From positions 1 through 13,069 of the forward strand of contig JANYFF010000079.1 of NCBI GenBank assembly GCA_025362825.1: a stretch of 13,069 nucleotides of DNA, written 5' to 3'. A program made the position numbers and the translations under genes. The stretch comes from Polaromonas sp. Its GTDB lineage: Bacteria > Pseudomonadota > Gammaproteobacteria > Burkholderiales > Burkholderiaceae_C. Numbering within the stretch: position 1 is the stretch's first letter; each line of letters begins with the position of its first letter. Positions 1 through 6,808 of this stretch are shown here, piece after piece. The notes under the pieces were generated by a model. It worked only from the letters and a program-made list of their open reading frames with translations. It ran no database searches and was not told the origin of the DNA.

Positions 1-88
1 AGCAGGGTATGCCTTTACCATTTAAATATCTTTTTTTGTTCAAAGTTGTTATTTTTAGACTTCAAAAAATTGCCAGAAACTAGCGCAG

Positions 89-589
89 CTATTTTTGCTG
101 CTTGGACTGACTAAACATCAGCATGGCCAGCTTTGACTCCAACGCTTTGCCGTACTGCAGTGTGGGCACCCGTACGATAACCACAGGTTGCCGCACGTCG
201 ATGGTGTAAATCATTAATTGAACGTCGAACGCCATCATGTGCTTGCCCAACCGCTTTTCTATCCAGGAAAGCTGCCATTCCTGGAGGTATTCGAAACTTT
301 CGAGTTGACAGGCCCCGCGCCTGCTGATGGCGACCTTGCGCCTGTCGATGTCGAACATCAAACAGTATGTGTCTGAGTAGCCTAATATTCCCAACGTCTG
401 AGCCGACTTGGACCGAATACTTGTAGGAAATGAGGTTCCGTAAGTTTTGTTGAACCCTGCGAACTTGTCATAAATGAACATTAAGTCCTTGGCTCTCCGA
501 AACCTGTAAACAAGCAGCCAGACTCCAAAAGTCATAGCTACGACGGCAAGCAATATATGAAAGTCAGAAAATTCGGCGATGGGCCCCAT
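89..589 (-). CDS. Uncharacterised single-TM protein, last gene of the copper operon
   Basis: I do not recognise this 166-residue protein. One hydrophobic segment at about residues 11-28 (FHILLAVVAMTFGVWLLVY) is followed by a basic FRRAK stretch, suggesting an N-terminal membrane anchor with a cytoplasmic body. The body has mixed alpha/beta character, with alternating hydrophobic strands near residues 120-145, and no Cys or His cluster that would mark metal binding. The ATG at 589 is preceded by GAGGAA eight bases upstream. The stop of the preceding MerD-like ORF (602-600) lies inside this RBS region, so the two are very probably translated from one message. About 85 A/T-rich bases follow the stop to the window edge, with no clear terminator. 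The ORF and RBS are convincing; the function is unknown. Confidence 0.6.
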   Translation of the reverse strand: MGPIAEFSDFHILLAVVAMTFGVWLLVYRFRRAKDLMFIYDKFAGFNKTYGTSFPTSIRSKSAQTLGILGYSDTYCLMFDIDRRKVAISRRGACQLESFEYLQEWQLSWIEKRLGKHMMAFDVQLMIYTIDVRQPVVIVRVPTLQYGKALESKLAMLMFSQSKQQK

Positions 590-599
590 GTCGCGTTCC

Positions 600-1148
600 T
601 CAAACAGCCTCTATCCAAGTCGAATGCTGAAGTTTGTTTGAGCTTGTGATGGTCAAACGATAGAACGTGGCGGCCAATTGCGCATCCAGGCTGGCCAGCG
701 CCTCGCGCCGACGTTCAACGAGCTGGCGTTGGACGGCAAGCTGCGCGGTGGCCCGGTCGCCTTCCGCTGCATCGAGCGCCCGGCACAGCCGCTTCAGGTT
801 GTCCATGCCAATACCCGCCTCGAAAGCAGCGCGCACGAAGCACGGGCGTTGCAAGGTGGCATCTTCGAACACGCCGTAGCTGCCCGTGGTGCAGGCCACC
901 GGCCGCAACAAACCGCGCACCAGGTAGAGACCTCCACTAAGATCGCTCGGTTCGAGTGCAACTGTGGGGCAGGAGGAACACATCGCGGCGAATTGTCCGC
1001 CTCCTTGCAATGAGTTGCGAATCAGCCGAATTCCGGGGCCGGACATCTCAAAAATTCGTCTATTGATTGCGCGGTCACGCAGCGTCTCTATAAGCTTGCT
1101 CGTGAGATTCCAGTGAAATGGTTTGGCTGCAATGTCGCAAATTCCCAT
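600..1148 (-). CDS. Chimeric ORF: MerD core lacking its HTH head, fused to unknown N-terminus
   Basis: Residues about 74-160 of this 182-residue ORF match the MerD mercury-operon co-regulator as I know it from Tn21/Tn501: GLLRPVACTTGSYG, then FVRAAFEAGIG, LCRALDAAEGD and VERRREALASLDAQLAA. MerD normally has about 121 residues and begins with a MerR-like helix-turn-helix. That head is absent here. It is replaced by about 73 residues I do not recognise, including an M-C-S-S-C-P pair, and the last ~20 residues also differ from MerD. The ATG at 1148 has AGGGTGA upstream. The join keeps one open frame, so a hybrid protein could be made, but it may simply be a degraded relic. No merR, T, P, A or E is visible. 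It lies 84 bases after copB and directly before the 166-residue gene. Confidence 0.6.
   Translation of the reverse strand: MGICDIAAKPFHWNLTSKLIETLRDRAINRRIFEMSGPGIRLIRNSLQGGGQFAAMCSSCPTVALEPSDLSGGLYLVRGLLRPVACTTGSYGVFEDATLQRPCFVRAAFEAGIGMDNLKRLCRALDAAEGDRATAQLAVQRQLVERRREALASLDAQLAATFYRLTITSSNKLQHSTWIEAV
669..929 (-). pseudogene. merD: merD-derived segment (5'-truncated merD)
   Basis: This is the part of the chimeric ORF that reads as MerD. Homology starts abruptly at about GLYLVRGLLRP, corresponding to the second helix of the MerR-type DNA-binding domain, and stops after QLAA. The segment is visibly more G/C-rich than the A/T-rich sequence on either side, consistent with a transferred piece of a mer transposon. 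The breakpoints are estimated by eye from remembered MerD sequences and could be off by several codons. Confidence 0.6.
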
Positions 1149-1232
1149 TTAGAGTCACCCTGCGACCGCAATCAGCCCGTTCGAGAAGAGAATTCCCCCG
1201 GGCGACAAGGTCGCCTCAGGAAATGAATCTCT

Positions 1233-2333
1233 TTAGAACCATAGTCTTACACCTGCCACGAGCTGCGTATTGCCGACCCGCTCGCCTTGAGCGCGAGCGA
1301 AATTTGCGGTATTTCCTACCTTACGGTCCCACGTCACGCCAATATAAGGCGCGAACTGGCGCGAGACCTCATAGCGCAAGCGCACCCCGAGCTCAATATC
1401 CGACAGGCCGGAACCAATGCGCCTCTCAGGATCGCTCTTGCTATAAAAATTCGCCTCGAACTTGGGCTGGAGAATCAGCTTCTGCGTAAATAGGAGTTCA
1501 TACCGTACTTCAGCGCGCGCGGCCAGCGAACCGTTTCGGCCGACATACGCGGTCGCCTCTGTTTCAAACCAATATGGAGCAATGCCCTGAACTCCAAGTG
1601 CCAACCAGTTTCGTGAAGGACCTCGCCCGTTGTCATGCCTGAGGCCCAATTGCGAACTCCAGAACGTCGAGATGGCATGATCCCATAGCGCTTCGCTGCG
1701 AAAATTTTCCAGGCTACCATTTCGGCGTTTACCTTCGCCTTTGACCCATAGCTTGTTGTAATCGCTGCCATACCAGGCCTCAAGGTTGACGTTTTGGCCC
1801 CGCTCCCCATGTCCGGAAGCATATTCCAGTTCATTAGCAAGTACGCGGCCGTAGGTTCTGTCGTCTGACATCTCCATTCCAGGCATGCTCATGGGCGCTA
1901 CCCCTTCAGCATACGCATCGGGATTCCTCGCATTGGGAGGAGGACGCCCGCCCTGCATCCGACCCATCTGCATGTCCCCCATGGAGTCCATGCCCTCTCC
2001 GGACATGTCCTTCGTGCCTGCTTCACTGGACTTCATCGCAGGAAAGCTTGTGGATTTGTCCATTGGCTCCACGGTGTGCATGTTAGAAGGAGCGTTCTGC
2101 GATGGCAAAGGTTTAGGCGGTTGTGGTTTCACGGCCTCAGACTTTGGACCGGCCCCTGGCTTGGCCGGCCCCGAGTCCATAGGCATCGTCATTCCTCCCA
2201 TGCCCGGCATGTTGGACATGCCATTCATACTTTGTCCTGAACTCTGCGCACCTACCGGTGTGACTATCCCGAGTGCCAAACAAGGCAGGGTGAGGGCGAC
2301 GACAGTATGAAAATGCTTAAAGCAATAACTCAT
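1233..2333 (-). CDS. copB: Copper resistance outer-membrane protein CopB
   Basis: CopB/PcoB-family outer-membrane beta-barrel that acts with CopA in periplasmic copper resistance by binding or exporting copper at the outer membrane. The 366-residue protein opens with a signal peptide (hydrophobic core about residues 10-28, likely cleaved near VGA-QSS). A long Met/Pro/Gly-rich region follows to about residue 155 (NMPGMGGMTMPM, MDSMGDMQMGRMQ), the usual copper-binding linker. The barrel domain (about 165-366) has the family features DRTYGRVLANELEY, a WYGSDYNKLWVKGEG stretch, QLGLRHD and SDIELGVRLRYE. It ends in LWF, the C-terminal aromatic signature recognised by the BAM machinery. Its ATG overlaps the copA stop in an ATGA, implying translational coupling. 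Length is normal for the family. Confidence 0.95.
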   Translation of the reverse strand: MSYCFKHFHTVVALTLPCLALGIVTPVGAQSSGQSMNGMSNMPGMGGMTMPMDSGPAKPGAGPKSEAVKPQPPKPLPSQNAPSNMHTVEPMDKSTSFPAMKSSEAGTKDMSGEGMDSMGDMQMGRMQGGRPPPNARNPDAYAEGVAPMSMPGMEMSDDRTYGRVLANELEYASGHGERGQNVNLEAWYGSDYNKLWVKGEGKRRNGSLENFRSEALWDHAISTFWSSQLGLRHDNGRGPSRNWLALGVQGIAPYWFETEATAYVGRNGSLAARAEVRYELLFTQKLILQPKFEANFYSKSDPERRIGSGLSDIELGVRLRYEVSRQFAPYIGVTWDRKVGNTANFARAQGERVGNTQLVAGVRLWF

Positions 2334-4150
2334 GACACCACCACCTCTCTAAACATTCCCGCTTCCATGTGATAGAGCAAGTGGCAGTGATAAGCCCAGC
2401 GGCCCAGCGCGTCTGCGGTCACGCGATACGCGATACGTTGTGCTGGCTGGACGTTAAAAGTATGTTTGCGTACCTGAAACTTTCCTTCGGGGGACTCAAG
2501 TTCCCCCCACATCCCGTGAAGATGGATGGGATGATTCATCATGGTGTCATTGACGAGGATCAGCCGCAGTCTTTCGCCGTAGCGGAAATGAACCGGCTTG
2601 GCTTCAGAGAATTTTTGCCCATCGAATGACCACATGAACCGCTGCATATTTCCGGTCAAGTGAAGCTCGATATCGCGCGTCGGCGCACGAAGGTCGATGG
2701 AGCCACCGATGGTATGAAGATCGGCATACGTTAGGACCCTTCTGCCGTTATCGCGCAGATTGGGGCCCGGGTCATCGAGGTTGGTGCGCGGCATGTCGAC
2801 ATGCATATCTACGCCCGGACTGTACTCGGTGACCGCGTGCCGTATAGGCGGTGGCTTGCCTGTACCCTTCATAGCACTCATATCCGGCATACCTGGCATA
2901 CTTGGCATACCTGGCATACCTGGCATACCTGGCATACCGGACATACCGGACATGCTTTGCATTGCGTCCATTCCCATCATGCCCCCCATAGCGCCCATCA
3001 TGTCAGTCATGGTTAACCATTGTGGAGGGTCCACCTTGGGGACGTCTGCTTGCATGCCAATTCGCGGCGCGAGGGTCCCGCGTGCATGATTGCTGCGGTC
3101 AATCGATTGAGCAAATATCGTGTAAGCGCGTTCGCCCTGCGGTTCCACAATCACGTCATACACTTCTGCGACAGAAATTCGAAACTCGTCCACGACTACC
3201 GGTTCCACGTCCTGACCGTCCGCCGCGACTACCGTCAGTTTCAACCCTGGAATGCGCACATCAAAGATGGTAGTGGCAGCGCCATTGATAAACCGTAGGC
3301 GAAGCTTCTCGCCCTGACGAAAGAGACCAGTCCAATTGTCGTCGGCAGATTTACCGTTTACCAAGTAACGCAGAGCCGTGCGTACTTGAGTGGTGCCAGT
3401 TAGATCGCCGAGATCGGTAGGAGTCATGCGCATGCGGTTCCACATCTTGCGCTTTTCCATTGCACCTTTAAAACCCAACTTCTCAACGTCGAGCTTAAAG
3501 TCCTGCACAGTCGGCTGATTGAAATTGAAAAAATCACTCATGACCTTCAGTTTTCGGAATAGCTCTTCCGGAACACCGTCGGTCCAGTCCGACAGCATCA
3601 CGACGTGCTCCCGGTCGGCCTTCATCCTACTGCCGCCGCGCGGCTCAATGACGATCGCACCGTATAACCCCGTTTGCTCTTGGAAACGCGAATGGCTGTG
3701 ATACCAATAAGTACCGCTTTGCTTGACAGGAAATGAATAGGTGAAGGTCTGCCCTGGCGCGATACCCTCGAAACTGATACCAGGCACACCGTCCATACCA
3801 GCGGGAAGCAAAATTCCGTGCCAATGTATTGACGTGGGCACCGACAGCCGATTCGTAACTCGCAAGGTGACCGTATCGCCTTCACGCCAAAACAGAGTTG
3901 GCGCCGGGACCTGGCCATTCACTGCAGTAGCAGTGCGGCTTTGACCAGTAATGTTCACCGGGGTTTCCGCTATCACGAGGTCAAACTCGGTGCCGCGCAA
4001 TTCTTGCGGGTAGGCGGGCGAGTTCTCGAGTCCATAAATCGGCCCGCTTGTAAAACCGAGTGCACTTGCAGCGCCGGCGCTAGCCAGGCTTGCCAGAAGA
4101 GATCGGCGCTGAGTGTCAATTTCTGACAACAAGGGGGTGCTGTGAGTCAC
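2330..4150 (-). CDS. copA: Copper resistance multicopper oxidase CopA (Tat-exported)
   Basis: PcoA/CopA-type periplasmic multicopper oxidase, thought to oxidise Cu(I) to less toxic Cu(II). All copper-ligand motifs are visible: HWHG (residues 109-112), WYHSHS (149-154), HPIHLHG (540-546) and HCHLLYHMEAGM (588-599, with Met599 as T1 axial ligand). Numbering is from the GTG start. A twin-arginine signal, QRRSLLAS, sits at residues 14-21. A Met-rich insert at roughly 380-425 carries repeated G-M-P units. I prefer the GTG at 4150 because AGGA lies six bases upstream. The longer frame from TTG at 4183 (617 residues) has no RBS. The GTG form has 606 residues, a normal length. It follows the Csp gene by 45 bases and overlaps copB by four. 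This is the oxidase, not the P-type ATPase that shares the name copA. Confidence 0.95.
   Translation of the reverse strand: MTHSTPLLSEIDTQRRSLLASLASAGAASALGFTSGPIYGLENSPAYPQELRGTEFDLVIAETPVNITGQSRTATAVNGQVPAPTLFWREGDTVTLRVTNRLSVPTSIHWHGILLPAGMDGVPGISFEGIAPGQTFTYSFPVKQSGTYWYHSHSRFQEQTGLYGAIVIEPRGGSRMKADREHVVMLSDWTDGVPEELFRKLKVMSDFFNFNQPTVQDFKLDVEKLGFKGAMEKRKMWNRMRMTPTDLGDLTGTTQVRTALRYLVNGKSADDNWTGLFRQGEKLRLRFINGAATTIFDVRIPGLKLTVVAADGQDVEPVVVDEFRISVAEVYDVIVEPQGERAYTIFAQSIDRSNHARGTLAPRIGMQADVPKVDPPQWLTMTDMMGAMGGMMGMDAMQSMSGMSGMPGMPGMPGMPSMPGMPDMSAMKGTGKPPPIRHAVTEYSPGVDMHVDMPRTNLDDPGPNLRDNGRRVLTYADLHTIGGSIDLRAPTRDIELHLTGNMQRFMWSFDGQKFSEAKPVHFRYGERLRLILVNDTMMNHPIHLHGMWGELESPEGKFQVRKHTFNVQPAQRIAYRVTADALGRWAYHCHLLYHMEAGMFREVVVS
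2886..2948 (-). repeat. Seven tandem 9-bp units in the CopA Met-rich linker
   Basis: On the plus strand seven consecutive 9-mers read GGCATACCT with small changes (GGCATACTT once, then GGCATACCG and GACATACCG). On the coding strand they give repeated G-M-P tripeptides (GMPGMPGMPGMPSMPGMP). Four of the units are identical and a fifth differs only in its last base, so the array can change length by slippage in steps of exactly three residues without breaking the frame. Met thioethers here are the expected Cu(I) ligands. Confidence 0.9.
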
Positions 4151-4195
4151 ATCAATCCTAGTTAAGGCACATTTTCCTGGCAAGTAGTTACGACT

Positions 4196-4525
4196 TTATT
4201 TACCCATTTGCCGGCATTCTTCAGCGCACCGCTCACAAGCTGCGGCGCACGCCTTGCAGTGTTCTGCATCGTGTTTGGCACATTCGTCTGCGCAAGCCTG
4301 GCAGATGGATGCGCACAAGGCGCAAATTGCTTTGGCATGTGGGCTGTTTCGGGCCATGGCGGCGGCGGCAAACTGGCAGGCTGCCGAGCAATCCAAGTCA
4401 AGTGCAATGCACCTAGCCATCATTTTTACCTCGTCTTCTAGAAGACAAGACGCAGCGCAATGATTGCATGCAGTAGCGCAGTCATTACAAGCCTTAATGC
4501 AGGCGGAAAAAACTTCTTGAGACAT
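4196..4525 (-). CDS. Four-helix-bundle copper-storage protein (Csp / DUF326)
   Basis: A 109-residue protein with 19 cysteines and no other recognisable feature: C9, C13, C16, C20, C23, C27, C39, C46, C50, C68, C71, C75, C78, C82, C90, C93, C97, C100 and C104. The 3-4 residue spacing puts the Cys on the inner faces of amphipathic helices, the arrangement known from Csp copper-storage bundles (DUF326), which hold many Cu(I) ions. No signal peptide is present, so it should be cytosolic, like Csp3. Start choice: AGGGG lies five bases before the second of two adjacent ATGs (4525). The longer TTG start at 4561 has no RBS advantage. It is the first gene of the csp-copA-copB operon, 45 bases before the preferred copA start. 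This suggests cytosolic copper buffering is co-produced with periplasmic detoxification. Confidence 0.88.
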   Translation of the reverse strand: MSQEVFSACIKACNDCATACNHCAASCLLEDEVKMMARCIALDLDCSAACQFAAAAMARNSPHAKAICALCASICQACADECAKHDAEHCKACAAACERCAEECRQMGK

Positions 4526-4833
4526 CATGACCCCTGTACAGTTAAGAAAAAGTTCGCCCAATCACAAACGCTAGAGGCTATGTAAAAGCACGGCCTTAGT
4601 CTGTAGGACAAGTCCGCTTCCCGGATCCAGATGGAACCCTCCGCTCGTATGGTGAATTGCCACGGCAGATCGGTCTAAGTTCGTAAGACAGGCAACGTGG
4701 GAAAAGTGACTGTTAGATTAAAAAAAGTTCGATGCGAACAAACGGCAGCAACGTGAAAAGTTCACCAAATTGGTTTTTAAAAGAGGCCACTATGACGCCT
4801 CTATCTAAAAAACGAAAATGATTTCTTGACTGC
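4526..4833. promoter_or_regulatory. Intergenic control region upstream of the csp-copA-copB operon
   Basis: About 300 bases without a gene. It should hold the minus-strand promoter of the copper operon and the terminator of the gene to its right. Visible dyads are a 17-base imperfect palindrome at 4673-4689 (arms GTCT/AGAC around AAGTTCGTA) and TTCC-N11-GGAA at 4618-4636. Neither matches a CueR or CusR operator well enough to name. On the minus strand TTGTCC followed after about 19-21 bases by TTTACATA (near 4584-4613) is a possible long-spacer promoter. The regulator gene is not in the window. Confidence 0.35.
4776..4802 (-). terminator. Probable rho-independent terminator of the DUF305 gene
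   Basis: Read on the minus strand, AGAGGC and GCCTCT form a perfect six-base stem around a nine-base loop, followed by TTTT. It lies about 30 bases after the DUF305-gene stop (4834). The T-run is short, so efficiency may be modest. It would separate that gene from the copper operon downstream. Confidence 0.55.
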
Positions 4834-5286
4834 CTAATGGCCGCCTTGAATATCTTTGATTAACTTCTTCATCTCTGCTATTTCCCTTACCTGCGCGTCA
4901 ACGATGCCGTCAGCTAGCTTTCGCACACGGGGATCCGCGATATGAGCCCGAGTACTGGTCATGATTGCGATGGAGTGGTGGGGAATCATGGCCTTCATGT
5001 AAGACACATCATCCACCGTGGACTGGCTGCGCACCAGCCACAATGACACCACGAAAACCAGAATGCTGACTGCCGCAATGCCGACATTTGCCCGAGTGCT
5101 CTTAAGCATGTGCGTCATGAAGCCCATCATGATCATTGTCATCAGGGCTCCCATGACGAGCGCCATATATGCTCTCGTCTCACTGAAGAAGACATGGTCC
5201 AGTTCGTAGGTGTTCAGGTACATCAGTCCGAACATGACAATCGTTGCAACGGCTATCATGCTGGCAAAACGTCTGTAGGGGTGCAT
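4834..5286 (-). CDS. Three-TM membrane protein with C-terminal DUF305 domain
   Basis: A 150-residue protein with three predicted membrane segments at about residues 8-28 (MIAVATIVMFGLMYL), 39-62 (AYMALVMGALMTMIMMGF) and 68-86 (VGIAAVSILVFVVSLWLV). A short extramembrane DUF305 tail follows: SYMKAMIPHHSIAIMTS, then ADPRVRKLADGIVDAQVREIAEMKKLI. The MIPHH motif plus the helical E-M-K-x-L-I end is typical of DUF305, a ferritin-like helical family common beside copper and other metal genes; its biochemical role is not established. I start at the ATG at 5286 because AAGGA lies six bases upstream. The longer frame to 5403 adds 39 hydrophilic residues and has no such support. It is transcribed alone, with a terminator-like hairpin after the stop. 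Confidence 0.85.
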   Translation of the reverse strand: MHPYRRFASMIAVATIVMFGLMYLNTYELDHVFFSETRAYMALVMGALMTMIMMGFMTHMLKSTRANVGIAAVSILVFVVSLWLVRSQSTVDDVSYMKAMIPHHSIAIMTSTRAHIADPRVRKLADGIVDAQVREIAEMKKLIKDIQGGH

Positions 5287-5545
5287 ATTTTTCCTTGCTG
5301 TGTTATGTTGAAAGGCGGTCGAGTCACCGCTCGATGTCCTCCGGATTGTTAGCGAGCGCGGTGTTATTTCATGCCCGTGGCGACCATCATCCAATGCATG
5401 CATAGCTCAACTTGGTGTAGGCGGGATACCCGGGCAGCGGGTAGCTGTCAGGCAGGCGGCCTTTAGACCGGCGGCGGTTGGTTAAAAGGCGACGTTCACA
5501 TGGGCACTTCGGCTTAAACGTTATCCCCAGGATCAACCGGACCTG

Positions 5546-6808
5546 TTATAGCAACTGGGAGATTTCGATTAGAGGTTTGATACTGGAGCCAAATCGCCCA
5601 ATGGTTTCCCGATGCTCTTTGAGCTGACTGTAGGGAAGATACCTGATACCCAGCTCGGATACCCTTGAGAACGCAGGTCGCTTAAGCTGCTGCATAACCT
5701 CATCGCGGCGATTGTCGGGTGCGACCAAAAACAAGGTGCTGGTGGCACCGACCTGCGTACCCAAAGCAAGGTCCAGCATGCGCACGATACCTGAATAAAT
5801 CGACGTGGAGTGTTCCACTTCGAATGCGGCTGCAACTTGCGCGCTTCCCTGTTCGAGCCAGATGACGTCAATCAGTCGTACCGAATCCAGTCCTTGCCCA
5901 TTCCCTCCGGGCCACTGCTGCAGGCAACCGTCTCCCAAAAATCCGTCAGCATGCTCGCGTCCCCGATCATTCGAAGCAATCCAGACGTCAAAACCCAACG
6001 CCTTGCCCATATCCCGTAACCAGCCTTGGATTTGGGTATGGGTGGCATCACTCTCAATGTCCAGCAGCCACTGCTTCTGCGCTGCAGTCGACTCTTCGCG
6101 GACGCGTTGCAAATCGCTCTCCCACAGTGCAATCACCCCAGGGTCTTCAAGCCGGGGAGGAGCCGCGTAGCGGCCGCTTCCCACGTCGAACATCAAGCCC
6201 GCAATGGCCCCCAAGTCATTGGACAGCTTGTGGCGATGTTGCTCATTGAGCCGAATCAACCCTTCCCGCATAGACAGGTAATGGTCCCATCGGCCCAACT
6301 TCACGTTACTGCCGGTCAGGGCATTAAACCCGTTGACTATGGCCGTGTTGAAAGGACAGACAAGAGTTGGGTGGATGAAATAGAGCAAATTGGCAACGGC
6401 GGGCCCGAGACCCTTGATCTTGAGCGCATCGATCTTCTGGATGGCTTCAATGATCGCCTCTGGCGTATCACAGCAGTCGCATGCGTTCAAGAGTCTCGCA
6501 AAGGCGCGCTGGTTGGCCTCATGTTCATAGATGTCCGGGATGCGGAGTTTCGGCTTCCACAAAAAAGCGTGATCTGCGCCCTTGAATATTTGCCGCTGCT
6601 CAGCGACCGAGCCGACAACCGTCTGCAAGGACGAACCTCGATAGGCATTTCCAAACGTTCCAGCGTCAATGTCACGTACGACCTCACCAATTCCCCGGCG
6701 AATCGAACGAAAGTTCTTGAGGCGTTCTTCCCAGAGAAACCAGGTGTTGTATGTGCCATGGGGATCATTTTTCCAATGATCAATTAATAGAGAAACCGAA
6801 TCGTGCAT
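5546..6808 (-). CDS. Predicted stand-alone nuclease: HhH domain plus PD-(D/E)XK-like domain
   Basis: A 420-residue cytosolic protein. The N-terminal half carries a helix-hairpin-helix at about residues 130-141 (IKGLGPAVANLL), followed by VCPFNTAIVNGFNAL. The layout recalls HhH-GPD DNA glycosylases, but Asn154 stands where those enzymes keep their catalytic Asp. The C-terminal part has HTQIQGWLRDMGKALGFDVW (about 257-276), then IDVIW with Asp314, and AAFEVEHSTSIYSG with Glu330 and Glu332. The D-x15-E-x-E spacing resembles the BamHI active site (Asp94, Glu111, Glu113) rather than the usual E-x-K. I infer a restriction or repair endonuclease; specificity is unknown. No methyltransferase is in view. 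The ATG at 6808 has GGGA seven bases upstream; a TTG one codon earlier is possible. It sits between two copper clusters with no obvious functional link. Confidence 0.65.
   Translation of the reverse strand: MHDSVSLLIDHWKNDPHGTYNTWFLWEERLKNFRSIRRGIGEVVRDIDAGTFGNAYRGSSLQTVVGSVAEQRQIFKGADHAFLWKPKLRIPDIYEHEANQRAFARLLNACDCCDTPEAIIEAIQKIDALKIKGLGPAVANLLYFIHPTLVCPFNTAIVNGFNALTGSNVKLGRWDHYLSMREGLIRLNEQHRHKLSNDLGAIAGLMFDVGSGRYAAPPRLEDPGVIALWESDLQRVREESTAAQKQWLLDIESDATHTQIQGWLRDMGKALGFDVWIASNDRGREHADGFLGDGCLQQWPGGNGQGLDSVRLIDVIWLEQGSAQVAAAFEVEHSTSIYSGIVRMLDLALGTQVGATSTLFLVAPDNRRDEVMQQLKRPAFSRVSELGIRYLPYSQLKEHRETIGRFGSSIKPLIEISQLL

Noticed and set aside
1201..1215. GGCGAC-AAG-GTCGCC hairpin after copB as a terminator
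   Set aside because: Perfect 6-base stem but followed by CGGGGGAATTC on the minus strand, with no T-run; transcription probably continues to the MerD-like ORF.
1885..2310. A 141-codon plus-strand open frame
   Set aside because: Antisense to the Met-rich part of CopB; the repeats make a long open mirror frame.
2886..2948. Possible CRISPR-like array
   Set aside because: The 9-bp units have no spacers and translate in frame as G-M-P within CopA.
4618..4636. TTCC-N11-GGAA dyad as a CueR/MerR operator
   Set aside because: CueR sites have a tighter ACCTTCC-N7-GGAAGGT core; the spacing and outer bases do not fit.
6026..6787. A 253-codon plus-strand open frame
   Set aside because: Fully antisense to the nuclease gene, whose frame has recognisable motifs; it is a shadow.
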